Part shown: positions 1 through 11,798 of the stretch, piece after piece | How the letters are laid out: every line of letters begins with the position of its first letter | How positions within the stretch are numbered: position 1 is the first letter of the stretch | Position numbers and translations under genes: made by a program | The notes under the pieces: generated by a model | Told to the model about the DNA's origin: nothing | Databases searched by the model: none | What the model saw: only the letters and a program-made list of their open reading frames with translations | Origin: Rhizopus arrhizus | Lineage: Eukaryota > Mucoromycota > Mucoromycetes > Mucorales > Rhizopodaceae | Reading direction: 5' to 3' | DNA: 64,000 nt | Assembly (NCBI GenBank): GCA_024220505.1 | Contig: JAKZZE010000006.1 | Location: forward strand, 558,001-622,000

Positions 1-1852
1 AAGCTTGACAAGAGGTTTCTTTGTTGTTTCAGCCATCATTATAGCAGAATCACTAGTGCTAAAAGGGAGAATAACAGACATGTAAGTAGCAATACAAACT
101 TTGTCTTTTATCAAAACACTTACATTCCATTAGTTGTGCTTGTTGTACCATTCGTTGTACCAGTTGCTGTCGTTGCCGCTGCTCTGTGAGCCTTCGCACT
201 CTCCAACAATTCTTTTCTTCTGGCTTCATTTGCGCGTAATTCTGCTTCATGTGCTTCAATTCTATCTCTTTCTCTGTTTCTGCTGTTAATACCAGCCCAT
301 ACATTCTGTTTTTGGTCCTCAGCATTAAATGTTCTTTCTTCCAATTCTTTCAACTCCTTTGTTAATTTTAACACCTGATCTACTTCATTGTTACTTTTGG
401 CGTGTTCAAGACGTGCAATCAATTGTGCCTTTTCTAAAGCAGCGTTTGTTGAAGAGCCCTTTACAGATCGTTTCTTCTCAATCATTTCATTTACTTCTTT
501 ATCATTCAACACATATTCTCTTGCATTTTTAATATCTTCTACTTTTTGGTTGATCTGTTTAATGGAAGGAACGCGTATTCTATCGTATTCCAAAGTTGAT
601 AAAAAGCGAGAGTATTCTTGCTACATAACGTATAAGAAAAAGTTATATTTTAACAATTACACACTGCTTACCTGACTGACAGGTTGATTAGAGACAATAT
701 CCATAGGAAATGCTTTCTCTGCTTTTCCGTGCTTTAACTTGATGGCTTTATTGCACCAAGTGTTTTCTCCAATTTTGTATGTTTTATGCCATGGTACAAC
801 TTCTAAAACTTGGCAAAGCCTATATACTGATGTCTTTTTTTGCGCATCATGACCAATGAATATACGAACAAAGCCATCTATTGATGTTTGTTATTACAAA
901 GGCTCATCTACTAATCATAACATTACCAATGATTAAATTTTCAAAGAATGGGGCAAACAACCATTTTTCAATCATGCTTCTTGAAATACATGCTGATTGC
1001 ATTTCTTCTAGTTGAGGAGTTCTTTTCTTAGACTATTATACATGTATGAGTGTGATTATATATTTTTCTATCAAAACTAGCTCTAATCACCTTTTTCTCG
1101 CTTTCGTCTTCAGATAATGGAGATTCCTCTGCGCTGTTTTCATAATCGCTTTCATATCTTTTACGTCTTCTTTTATCTGGACTGGACGGTGCTTCGCTGC
1201 TACGACCACGTTTGCTACGTACTTTATTCTTTTCTTCTCTACGTCTTGCCAACTCTGAAAGCGCTTGGGAGGTGCTACTACCTTTGGCTCTTGCTGATCC
1301 TATAGTAATAATGAATTTAATACGTGCTATTATTCAAAGAGTTTCTTTCAATCCTACGCCTAGTAATATCTTCTCTTCTTCCATCTTTAAGCAACTTTCT
1401 AACTTCCAATCTTTCCAAATTTCTTTGTCTTTCTTCTGAACGCTCTGCAAGAATTCTTTCTCTTTCAACTTCAGGAAGAGCTTGTAATCTTTTCATAAAT
1501 TCATATTAAAAAGAATGCGGAGAAAACAAGTAAACAAGCTTACCTTTTTCTATCTTCTTCATCTTTATAGAGATCAGGACCATATTCATCAATATCTTCC
1601 ATGTCCTCCTCCTCATCAATACCAATCTCTTCTTCTTCTGAATAAGGTATGTCTTCCTCAGAATCGGAAGCACTTGCAAGAAAATTTTTAATGCGACAGA
1701 AAATAAAGACAATATAATTTGATGGACTTACTGTTTTCTACTCTTCTTTTTTGATTTCGATGCATTTAATTGACTAGCTCTTTTCAAAGCTTCTGCTCTC
1801 TCCTCCTCTTCCCTTGTAGTCATTGATAAAATAAGATCGTCAATATTTTCCA
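1..1852 (-). CDS. RTF1: RTF1, Paf1-complex subunit (3' end outside window)
   Basis: Subunit of the Paf1 transcription-elongation complex, acting on RNA polymerase II chromatin in the nucleus. The ATG at 1852 opens an acidic/basic N-terminus (MENIDDLILSMTTREEEE), followed by an acidic stretch (about 1545-1700), a basic coiled region with LQALPEVERERIL (about 1380-1500), and a Lys/Arg-Ser-rich linker (1085-1250). The Plus3 domain follows, with CISRSMIEKWLFAPFFEN near 950-1000 and DGFVRIFIGHDA near 850-880. The C-terminal part (124-620) carries a long helix (EYDRIRVPSIKQ to ELLESAKAHRAA) and Thr/Asn-rich repeats. An apparent stop at 120-122 lies inside an intron (about 59-123, GTAAGTG donor, TTTTAG acceptor); the frame then continues open to base 1, so the gene is truncated by the window. 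At least six short introns. The call rests on the Plus3 segment and the overall order. Confidence 0.93.
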
Positions 1853-2008
1853 TTTTTATTGATATTTTTTGGTTGAAAAAGAAAAAAAGAAAAGAAAAAA
1901 TAGTTATGTGGGTGTGGCTCTATTGAACGTTACGATGCCGTCATCTCAATTCAGACGCCGTTTATAAATTAGGAGAGAACTGTTAAACAGAGTATTTTTC
2001 TCTTAAAA
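1853..2008. promoter_or_regulatory. Shared divergent promoter of RTF1 and OTU1
   Basis: Only 156 bases separate the two start codons. A TATA-like TTTATAAATT at 1961-1970 sits about 40 bases before the OTU1 ATG, preceded by a more GC-rich patch (1930-1960). The RTF1 side is A-rich. Divergent sharing is inferred from spacing. Confidence 0.5.
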
Positions 2009-3115
2009 ATGAGATTACGTGTAAGACATGCAGATGGTGTAGCCACACTTGGCGATATCAGCAGCGATCAAACTATTTTAGTACTTAAACAAAAGATTAT
2101 TTCAGCCATTGGACTTAGTTCTACACAGACAATACAAAGTATAAAAAAGAAACAGATAGTGTCTTGCTGCTTTAATATTGAAAAATATGCACATAAAACG
2201 AATAATAGTTTCAGGAGGATACCCACCAAAAACTATTTCGGATGATACAATAATCATACAAAACAGTGGTTTAAGAGATGGTGATACTTTAAATGTCAAA
2301 ATAGTCGGAAATAGTACTCCTCAAGAACCTCAAAATGCTGTATCTCAGGTTCAAAATCTGAGAGAAGGCGTTGTTCAGACATCGAACGGATTTTTAACAC
2401 TGAGAGTATGAATCATCATAGAACATACCTGTTAGATTTACTAATAAAGCGATATAGGAAATGAAAGATGATAATTCATGTTTGTTTAGATCAATTGGTA
2501 AGACAAGGACAGTTTACTGAATTTGTATTCTGATGATTACTAGGATATGTCTTATGCAGAGATACAACAATGTCTGCTGAACTTAGACATGGTACAAGAT
2601 AGATGGTTATTGGTTACTTGCATGCGACTAATCTCTATTTCTCTTATTTTAGCCATTGTGGAGAGAATAAAAGCCGATCCAGTATCGTATCCAGATATTG
2701 TATTAGGGTAAGTTTTTAACATGAATAAAAGTAACCAGAAACTTATTTTTTTTTTTTTTTCATTTAAATAGTCAAGATAGAGGTAATAAGTTTTTTATTT
2801 TTAGTATATTTCTTTTAAATTCTTGCTACAGACAAATATATCCAATGGATCCAGAAACCAACCTCTTGGGGTGGAGCAATCGGTAAGTTTTGAAATGATT
2901 ATGTCAATAAAAGAAATTCATTCACACGCCATGTTTACAAAAAGAATTGTCTATATTTTCATCCCACTTTGGTATTGGTAGGTCTTCAATATGTCATGCA
3001 TTAAGCTTTGGCTAAATTTTTTTTAAAGAGATTGACAGTATCGATGTACAAACAGGAAGAATTGATAAGTTTGGTAAAGGATTCCAACAAAAGATTTATT
3101 TAAAAGAAATTCATG

Positions 3116-3152
<37 letters not shown>

Positions 3153-3672
3153 CAGGTGAAGGAAACTATAGTGAAAGAGTGCTTATTGTCTATAGTGGCA
3201 TTCGTAAGAAATATGAAGAACGCATTTACCAAGAAAACTAAAAAAGACCCGTATTAGACTATGATGCACTAGCGCTAGCACCAACAAGCGATAGTCCTGC
3301 AGAGTTTGATCAAACAAGATTTCTAACTACAGATGATGATATTCTCACAGCAGCGAGAGCAATTGCTGATTCGCTAAGAAAAGTAAGTAACGTAGAGATA
3401 TTTTTATTGTTAAAAAACTAATGTATTATAAAAGAGCCATAAATATACTGATGTGGCCAACTTTACATTAAGATGTGAGCAGTGTAAAACTGGTTTAAAA
3501 GGAGAAAAAGGTAAATTCTATTCAAAATATGCGTAACCTGTTTACTCAAACAATTGTATTTAGATGCTCACAACCATGCTGCAGTAAGTCTTTTTTCATA
3601 CAGTAAAGGTATATTTAATAATATTTAATTATTTAGGCTACAGGCCATACTCGCTTTGTAGAATATCAATAA
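2009..3672 (+). CDS. OTU1: OTU1/YOD1-type deubiquitinating cysteine protease
   Basis: Ubiquitin thioesterase of the OTU family that works with Cdc48/p97 on ubiquitinated substrates. The N-terminus is a UBX-like fold (MRLRVRHADGVATL, then SGGYPPKTISDDT after an intron that removes an early frame break). The OTU catalytic centre reads DDNSCLFRSIG with the nucleophile Cys at 2479-2481. The rest of the domain follows as ELRHAIVERIKADP, WGGAIELSIFSSHFGIEI and the histidine motif YSGIHYDALA. The last motif is restored by removing a 56-base intron at about 3205-3260 that otherwise gives a premature stop. A C-terminal C2H2-type finger (CEQCKTG...HNHAATGH) ends the protein, as in yeast Otu1 and human YOD1. 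About eight introns; one carries a 34-base poly-T acceptor tract (3119-3152). Confidence 0.95.
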
Positions 3673-3860
3673 AGCTTAAAGAACCTAGATAAAACAGATG
3701 CTTTCTACTGAATTTATGTTGTTTTTCAATGCATTTGAGCAATATTTTCTATTTATTCACATAATTTATACGTTATCTACAAGCAACTTAAAAATTTAAG
3801 ATGATTTTTTTTACAAGACATAATCTGAATCAACATTGGCTGTATTTTGCTGTTGAAAGT

Positions 3861-5557
3861 TCATGTAGGATGTTTCTTTGGTCTTCCGCTCTTGCGTGAA
3901 ACCGCGTTTAATTTTTTTGCTTCTCTTGCCCTCTTCCTTTCCTCTCTTCCCCTCATCTGATCCTCCTTTTCTTTTCTTCTCCTTCTTTTTCTTTCCATCT
4001 TTTCTTCTTCTTCGTGATGCAGCCTTTTCTTTTGCTGCTCAAGTCTCTCTGTCCTTTCCCTTGACCTTTCCATGGCCACCCATGCGCTCCGAACATCCTT
4101 TCCTGATTTTTTCCCTAAAAGTGAAGCTATATAGGACCACTTTTTACCGTGTTCCTCCACGAGCTTCATGATCCGGTGCTTGTCTTCCTCTGTGAATGGT
4201 GTCTGGATTTTTTCCTCTTTCAGAGCGTTTGGATTGACCAAGATATAGTTCCATCGTTCTCTACACTGAATGTCTGTTCTTCCAGGCACCAATTTTTGCA
4301 CACGAAACCAACAGTTGTCACCGTAAAAGTCAACGGCTCGTTTCAGTGCCCTGTCTTCCTCGACTGACCATTTGCCTTTATTGATAGAAGGATTCAATCT
4401 TCTGGTCCACCGATGTAAGCACTGCGCGCCCGATCGATCGCCAACAGCAGCAGCAATCTGCTGCCAACCGCAATGCTTCATTGCCTTCACAGCCGCCATC
4501 AATCTCTCATCCTCTTCAGGTCCCCATTTACCTGTAGAAAATTCTATACTGTGCTTTGCGGTCATGTAGTATGAAAAGCATTGTTGAATTGTTCGGCCAG
4601 TACCTAACTCTTCGGCAATCTTGTCCCACCGTCCTATCTCACCGTGCGTCATGACCAACTGTCGGAGGAGATTGGTCTCGGCCTCTGTCCAAGGACTCGT
4701 ATTCACATTCGGATCTTGTTCCTCTCTCCACTGTATTTGGCATTCAGCCGGACTTCGGCTTGTCAGATGGTATTTGCTTATACGGTGCCAGTCAATATTG
4801 TCTACTGTAGGTTTCTGAAGACTTGACAAGTCTATCTCTCCATTTTCAGCGCTATGCATAAAAGGTTTAGTATAAGGCATAGTTTATAGCAAATGTATAT
4901 TTTATACCGCTTTAGGCAGGTATAGGCTACATTTCTTATGAGCTCTGAGCTAATGGCCTCACATAATTGCTCCTTCTCTTTGTTGATCCCTGATTAGGTA
5001 TGTTATTAGATTCATTTAAAAAAACTAAATGCAATAAGCTTACAGCGACGAACTCTAGCCTTTCTTGCTAATAATTCATCAACAGAAAGCTCCCCTTCTC
5101 CTGTCTCTTCATCGCTTGATTCATCACTACTTTCAAATCCCTCATCTTGGTTTATTTCTAACAGCTCGCTTGAATCAAAATATTGAATGTTTTTAACATA
5201 CTTTTTAGATAATTTGGTGGGCTTTAAACTAGATTCTTCTTGAATGTAATCTTTAATATAAATCTACATAAAAAACACATGTAAGCAAATAAAACAATAG
5301 ATCCATATATATTTAGTTACCATTCGTTTTAAAATGTCCATTAATTTATTATTAATAGTTTCAAGTTGAAATGAAACTTCAGATTGCAATTTTTCATTGA
5401 GATCAATAGCACGATCTATCCATTGACGGTTTTGTTCTATCACTAATGCTTGAAGTGTCTTCCGTAAATGGTCTTCGGTGCAAGATTCTGTTTCGTTAGT
5501 TGAACCGAGAACGTTGGATGAATCAGAGTTTGCTGGCTCACTGCTCTGATTCAGCAT
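3861..5557 (-). CDS. SNAPC4-like multi-Myb-repeat DNA-binding protein
   Basis: Probable homologue of the large SNAPc subunit (SNAPC4/SNAP190), which binds snRNA-gene promoters. Four exons can be joined in frame: 5321-5557, 5044-5263, 4908-4989 and 3861-4851. The N-terminal helical part (HLRKTLQALVIEQNRQWIDR) and acidic linker lead into tandem SANT/Myb repeats with the expected tryptophans: DWHRISKYH, SPWTEAETNLLRQLV, GKWGPEEDERLMAAV, GKWSVEEDRALKRAV, TPFTEEDKHRIMKLV. A basic Lys/Arg/Glu tail follows, ending SRKSGRPKKHPT (AT-hook-like GRPKK). The ATG at 4880 used by a naive reading lies inside the third intron. A general Myb/REB1-like factor remains possible, but the repeat number and the pre-Myb helix favour SNAPC4. 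The Myb exon is more GC-rich than its surroundings. Confidence 0.8.
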
Positions 5558-5726
5558 TTAAACATAAAGCGTGATGTGTATATGCTTTTTATCTAAAAAT
5601 AACAAGAACAATAAAGAGAGAAAGATAGCTGTTTTTATTTTTTATATACAAAATTTAAATATAAAAAGCTTTGGTATACAGAGAAAAGAGAGATTAGTTG
5701 TTGTAATTATTAAAATATTAAAGATA

Positions 5727-7971
5727 TTAAGGACGACTATAAATATTTTGAGGAAATTTAACTACGTAAGATGGTTGATGATATTGCGGTAATAGACTGG
5801 TTGATCTTTTGGTGTGAGTAAAATTTCTTTCTGGTGTAAATGGGAATCGATATACATTTTTATCTCTCTGCTGTACTCTTTCCATTTGTTCTAATGCCTC
5901 TGCGGCTGTTTGAGGGTGATGGACATTGACATCATAATAATTAAATCGACAACTAAATATCAAGTCAACTTCTTCTAATGATTTGCCCTACAAACACCAA
6001 CGTCAATACAAACATACATACACGATCGCTTTCCTTAAATTTACACTAGTCTCTGGGAAATAATAATGGACAATGATAGCAATGATAAAAGACATGACAC
6101 AGAACAAAACATATGTTCTCCAATGGATACGTTCAAGCATGATAGGTGTCAATTGAAGTACTATATAAGTAAATAACCAATTGGAAGCAGTCGATATACC
6201 CAAGGCTTTGGCCCGCACGCCTTGGGAATAAAGCTCTGCCGGATACACCCAGCCCAATGTGCCCCAAGTACAGGCATAAGCTGCAACATAAGAATAAGTC
6301 ACGACTAAAAAGCCAATTGTTGGACCATTTGTATCGAACAAGACCATCAATAGACTTCTTTTGCTAATCATACTCGTACTTTCTACTGACGCTGTTGTAT
6401 AGGTTCCATACCCATAGCCATATAATCCTGATAAGACGGCCATGATACCCAAGCAAATAAAACAAAGGATGGCACCTATAATCATTGTAGGTCTTCTACC
6501 CCATTTATCAATCTATCAATACCTTTAGATTTATGTGCAGATTTTTTAAATGAATTCTTACAAAGAATATGGCAGGAATAGTGGCCAATAAATTGATGGA
6601 TCCACTAAGACCGTTGGCTAATATATATGTTAGTTTTACATTTAATTTTTGATATAAGGGACATACCAAATAAAGTAACATCTCTTCCAGTCAATCCAGC
6701 AGCTTGAAATATTTGAGGAGCATAAACACTGGCATGAAGGGTTAGGAGAAGAGCAAATGTTACACAGGAATAAATCAAACCTTACAGTATTGCATTAACA
6801 CCTGTGAGTTGCTGAAATATTTGAACGGCCATGCCCAACAAGAGTCTTCTTCTGTTATTCTCAGGACCCGAGAAAAATATTCGCTTATATTTGTCATTTT
6901 TAAATATTTTGTGTTCAAATGTGATGTTTTGCTTCATTTCTATAAATTCTTTCAAGACATCTTTATGTGTGATTGTCCCATCTCCACGTATCTTTGATAA
7001 AGTGACAAGCGCTTCTGTTGTGTGTTTTTTGTCAATTGAATAGCGAGGACTTTCTGGTATAAATAAGATTAAGCCAATTAAACATACAAGTGCTGGAATT
7101 AATTGAAAGCCGATCGCCAATCTATATGAAATGACGGTTAAACATGTTTATATGTATTCAATGTACAATCTACCTCCAACCCATTGATCCACTCACATTG
7201 GCAAATGCATAATCTATCCAATAAGATGCTGCTATACCAAGGGTAGTCGTAAATTGTTGTATAGACATTAATCTTCCACGCATGTTCTTTGGTGCAATTT
7301 CGGATTGGTCTACTAGAACGTTTAATACTTTGATATATTTAAGAAAAGTACACTTTACATAAAGGTACAGCCATGGATAGCATTCTATAAATGATTCTTT
7401 GTTATTCAAATTGATTTGACACTAATGGAAACTGATTACCCCATACTGACGCCTGTTATACTTCTTCCGCCATACATTGTTTTCAATTCATCTGCGCCCA
7501 CTTGCAATACATTTCCAAAAATAAAGATGATTGTTCCAAGTGCCATCAATGCTTTTCTACCCAATGCGTCTGCTAATGGACCGGAAAAGATAGCGCCAAC
7601 AATAGCACCTATCAACAGCGAACTGATCATGATACTATTCGTACCTTCACCAACACTCAGCATATCTTGTTGAAATGAAGGCATCAAGATCACTCCTGTC
7701 ATTACTGCCAAGTCATAACTTGATTGTTGAATTAATACTCTTATATATTGCTGTTTGCTATCATATTTACCCGCACTAAATTAAAGAAAAATAGAATTAA
7801 CTAAAGTTATTGTGTTGTATAAAATAAAGAATACTTTACAAGAAATCCTCCTAAGGCTAAAAAGCTTCATGTATAAAAATTAATAAATTAAATGAAAAAA
7901 AAATCTGTCTCCCAATCGTATCTACCAGCAATAAAATTGTACTCTTGTTGTACTTGATACTTTAATACGCA
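5727..7971 (-). CDS. MFS sugar/hexose transporter (5' end unresolved)
   Basis: Twelve-helix plasma-membrane monosaccharide transporter of the fungal SP family. Hallmarks are ALGGFLCGYDLAVMTGV in TM1, SGPLADALGRKALM after TM2, ITGVSMGMLSMAVPLYQSE with SEIAPKNMRGRL, PESPRY before the central loop, the QQLTGVNAIL and YYAPQIFQAAGLTG helix, DKWGRRPTMI, and TLGWVYPAEL. The C-terminal PETS motif is followed by GKSLEEVD and a hydrophilic tail ending SRP. The conserved TM1 motif appears only if two tiny exons are spliced in, 7840-7856 (17 nt) and 7771-7775 (5 nt). The first coding exon (7926-7971) reads VLKYQVQQEYNFIAA but meets a stop just upstream, with no in-frame Met, so the true start is missing or lies in the poly-T-rich 8.0-8.2 kb stretch. 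Substrate is not predictable. Confidence 0.88.
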
Positions 7972-9002
7972 TTACGACGAAATGTCGAAAGCGGGTTTAT
8001 TGTAATTAAAAAAAATGGGAAAAAAAAGGAAAGAGAGAAAAAAAAAAAAGAATGTTTGGATTTTTTAGAGTGAGAAAAAAAAAAAAAAAAAAAAAAAAAA
8101 GATTAGAAAAAAAAGAAAAATAAAAAAAAAAGTTCAAAATGGAAAAGAAAAACAGATTTGTTGGTGCGACGATACCTGTTAGTAAAAAAAAAGCCACGAC
8201 TTTGCTGATTATAGCAGTAATTGATCTTACAGAAAGAATAAGGGACGCTTGATTTTAAATAATGTACCTTTACGAAGGAGTCACTGGGTTTCTTTACCCA
8301 AAATAACCCAAGGTGAAACAAAATGAATCAAACTTTTTTACTGAATTTTTTTTTTTTTTTTCATTAAGGGAACGGGGTCAATTTTTCCTTTCTGCGGTAA
8401 GCAATTAAAACAGTTCCGTACTTGCTTTCCTTATTTGTGTTTACACGTGTGATTTTGCTTTCACTGCAAAATGAAGAAACTCCTCTCAAAAGGAATCAGT
8501 ATTATTCTTAAAAAATGATTTCATGTGTAGCACATTGGACTGAAAAAAAGGTGCTATTCTATAAAATCAGAAACCAATAAAATTCATAAAGTTAGTGTGA
8601 GAAGAATGAAGCTAGATTGTAGGATACAAATAAATCTTATAAAAATCATTGGAAAGAGAAGCCCTGTCAATGCTATACAACAATTATTGTATTTACAGAA
8701 AAATATCTTGTGTTTTACTCATGACCTTATTGAAGGCAACTATTCATATGAATTCAACTGTTTATTGTAAATCAAAAAGAAAAGGGCATGAAAAAAGGGG
8801 CAGAGCATTTTTGCATAAACTTAACTTTTTGCTCTTTTATTTTGTTGTTCTCTGGCTTTATCCTTAAAGCTGTATCTTTATTGACAAAGCAGGTTTCAAC
8901 ATACATATTCGCAGAAACTTTGTCAGATCTAAGAAAAGCACAACTGCTTTCGCAGTTGTCCCTGTAAGCAGAGGGACCATTGTGACTATCATCAGTGCCA
9001 TC

Positions 9003-9047
<45 letters not shown>

Positions 9048-9180
9048 AATGACTGATTTAACGCTTCGCAAACCAAAGGCTGCACAGAAGAAAGGGGACG
9101 GTTGAAAAAGAGAATGAGAGGAAAAGGTGAGGCTGAAGAGGTTGAGGTAAATGCTAGAGTCGATATTCGTAGCGAGCATA
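7972..9180. other. Low-complexity intergenic DNA
   Basis: Long A runs (about 8075-8100 and 9006-9045, the latter 40 A) and purine-rich stretches. Apparent reading frames here are translations of homopolymers (runs of Phe or Lys) and are not genes. Part may be the 5' region of the sugar transporter. Confidence 0.6.
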
Positions 9181-9248
9181 TCTTGGGGCTTTGAGCAGCA
9201 TCATAAATACCCTGGATCAATCTAACATGAAAGGGGTGCTATCTCATT

Positions 9249-9527
9249 ATGGATAATACTGTTATTCATACAGCTTCTGAAGTACAAAGTTTGGTTGACT
9301 CACGAGAACATAAAGTCACATACTTGCCATCTTATTCATCATTCCTGAACCCTATTGAATTGTTCTGGTCGAAAGTTAAGGGAGGCATTAGGAGAGACCG
9401 GCTACTGCAGATGACAATCTCAGTAACAGAATCATTGAAACAGTTAGAAAAGTTTCAGAGAATTGCAAAACTGGATAAGTCATTCTTATTCATTTTTTTA
9501 ACCGATGAAAAATCTATACGTCCATAA
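9249..9527 (+). pseudogene. IS630/Tc1-like DDE transposase, C-terminal relic
   Basis: Only the last third of a transposase is present: MDNTVIHTASEV (second catalytic Asp), YLPSYSSFLNPIELFW (third acidic residue, Glu in PIE) and a Lys/Arg-rich end. The DNA-binding domain and first catalytic Asp are not found directly upstream on this strand; upstream are a 40-base poly-A and an unrelated-looking stretch. It is a fragment and cannot be autonomous. Confidence 0.75.
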
Positions 9528-9680
9528 AATAAAATGTTTGATAGCGTAATGCAGATAATGCCACCCTTTAGTTAATACACGACTAATTTATTTTTAATTC
9601 TTTTTTTTCTATTTCTTATTGCAAGTTGTGCGATGACTAGATACTTCCTTCTCCATCCCGTAGCTTGATTTGCAGTAGTT

Positions 9681-10112
9681 TTAGGATCTGGGGGGTTTTA
9701 GTCGAAATGCTGAACTAAGATTGATGCCAGCGTCAGCAGCAGCAGCAGCAGCAGCAGTTTTTACTGGAACTCGCTCAGCGACTAAAAGCAAGAAACGGCC
9801 GATCTGATTTACATTATAGCTGTAATAAGTATTCCTTTTCTTTCTCTAAGTCAGTCTTACTGACGTGAGCATTAGAGAAGACTTCAACCTTGGATTAAAT
9901 AGGAGCGTCATTGCTTCTTCAGCCTCGCTCTTATTTCTGAAACCATTTACATTCTCTTTCTCTTTGATGCTATCAACGTTTGAAGGCTCTTGAAGAAATA
10001 TCTCAATTTCTTCGTCGATCTCCATGACACTAGGACTAAACGCATACTTTACTCCCACAATTGGCCTCAAGCTTTCCGCTACTTCCCTCCCAGTTACTAC
10101 TTTGGTGTAGTC
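9681..10112 (-). pseudogene. Relic of a transposase N-terminal region with an Ala-repeat expansion
   Basis: Two coding-like segments on the minus strand in different frames. The upstream one (about 9846-10112) reads YAFSPSVMEIDEEIEIF and is acidic. The downstream one (about 9681-9830) reads YYSYNVNQIGRFLLLVAERV, then a run of Ala encoded by (GCT)n, then DAGINLSSAFRLK. This pattern resembles the helix-turn-helix of the transposase at 14.5-14.8 kb (YSNEQKALFLYLI...ATEQAGINPRTA). No Met start. Assignment is by that internal resemblance only. Confidence 0.4.
9734..9757 (+). repeat. (CAG)8 trinucleotide microsatellite
   Basis: Eight perfect CAG units. On the minus strand they read as GCT codons, giving the poly-Ala run in the transposase relic. 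Confidence 0.95.
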
Positions 10113-11159
10113 CTATTCACTGAGAGATAGATATTCAAAATACATGTTGTTAGCCAGTGTTTGTTAATTGAGAAAGAAAAAGCATTTTTATCAAAATCTT
10201 TACAAAGCTTTTCTCAAATCATTTTTCTAAAATTTAAAGTAGATCATTTCCAAAAATTGTAGTTATTTTTTTTTTTTTACCAAAATCAGGTGAAAATCCA
10301 TTTGTGGAGTAGATCACACACATTTATAGAAATTTATCGGATAAACATAAAGGACTCATCTGCTCAGGTCGTGTGGAGTCTGTGTTCTCACTTGATTTTT
10401 ACAAGTAGTTAGGTAATGAGCAGGTTGGTTTTAAATCATTATTTGTTATCAACAGAAATGATTTACACACTTTTCTTTTTTAAATTTATCGTTCATCACT
10501 GGCCTTTTGCTATTTTAGCATAGAATACATGGTTGCTTCTAAAGAACATTTAACTGTTGTAATCAACATCATTGATAAACTGATTAGATTAGAATATCAG
10601 GAAGAAATAAGCTTTTGATTTGTGATAGAAAAAGATCTTGAAGTTGCTTTGTAAAAAGAATTCATTAATACAAGACATAAATAAGTATCATTTCGCTCTT
10701 TTAATTGAATCAAAAATAATAGGCACCATCTTTTAAATAGTTGTACAATGTTTATGCCAAAATAAATAAATAAAAGTTTTTTTGTAATTCCTTCTTTAAT
10801 TCATCAAGACATCTTTCAATTTGGCTCCTGGAGACTAAAAAAAGAAATGACATTCATCTTTACCCCTTAATTCCAATCAATTCATACAAAATTCCTTACT
10901 GCAAGTAGTAATATTTAGTTGTATCACAAGACGTATGCAAAGATGGTTTGAAAGTGTAAAAGAAAAGCATATGAAATTAACGTAATAAATATCCATTTTT
11001 GTAATTAAGGAGTGAGAGGAAACAAGAGATTACAATGAGTGATAATAGCCTTTCATCATTGGTACATTTTCAAAGTTTTTACTATTTTTGTAATGATCAT
11101 CTATCAAGTAAATAAAGATAAAGGGGGAATGCTTTCTTTCTTTTCTTCTTTATTACAAA
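10113..11159. other. Intergenic, nothing recognised
   Basis: AT-rich with no coding-like stretch on either strand. The last 60 bases before the cyclin ATG are pyrimidine-rich (CTTTCTTTCTTTTCTTC), as expected for a promoter/leader, and AAAGGGGGA at about 11119-11127 contains a stress-element-like AGGGG. Confidence 0.5.
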
Positions 11160-11798
11160 ATGAATATTTCAACCATGTCACCTCATGTTATGGATCATAA
11201 TTTATATTATTACAACAATAAAGAAGAATATCGTCCATTACCTTCTATTTTAACTAGTAAATAATAATGGACAAGAAAAGAATTTATTAATAAATATTGA
11301 ACAATAGATTTTATTGCTTTCAAATTATGTGATTTATTACCCATCAGACCATTACCTTTAGGCACAAAAAGAACTACACCTGAATTAGTTTATTTTATAT
11401 TAAAAGTGACAACAGAAGCTCGTGTTTCATGTCATGTTGCAGTGATAGCATTGATTTATATCGAAAGATGTAAGAAATCACTTCCAAAGCATGCAACGGG
11501 TGATCAAGGTAATCATCCATTATATTTACAAAAGATACTCATCATTAAATTAGACACAATTCACAGAATCTTTGTGGCATCTATCCTGATTGCATCAAAA
11601 TACTTGCAAGGTACAACATGGGGAAATAATGAGATGAATAATGCAACCATGGCAACTATTTGTTATCGATTCTATACACTTCAAGAAATCAATCAATTAG
11701 AAACTTCATTTTTAAAATTAATCAAATACAATTGCTTTGTTCATCCTTTAGAAGTTGAAAATTATTTATCAAGGCACCGCCAAGATTTACTTTTATAG
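11160..11798 (+). CDS. PHO80-like (Pcl-type) cyclin
   Basis: Cyclin of the fungal PHO80/PCL group, which activates Pho85/Cdk5-type kinases. The ATG at 11160 starts a short N-terminus (MNISTMSPHVMDHNLYYY). A 51-base intron (11257-11307) is followed by one exon to the stop at 11798. The cyclin box runs from the loop LLPIRPLPLGTKR through ARVSCHVAVIALIYIERC (helix 1-2), TIHRIFVASILIASKYL (helix 3) and EINQLETSFLKLIKYNCFV (helix 5). About 195 residues, short for the family but containing a full single box. The specific Pcl subgroup and partner kinase are not determined. Confidence 0.87.

Noticed and set aside
4861..4880. ATG at 4880 as the start of the Myb protein
   Set aside because: It lies inside an intron (4852-4907) whose removal joins upstream SNAPC4-like exons in frame.
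8006..8321. Phe/Ser-rich minus-strand frames upstream of the sugar transporter
   Set aside because: Low-complexity translation of homopolymers. They might hide the missing start exon but give no in-frame Met joining the transporter.
8772..9220. Overlapping minus-strand frames with long Phe runs
   Set aside because: They are translations of the poly-A tract at 9006-9045 and flanks; composition is not protein-like.
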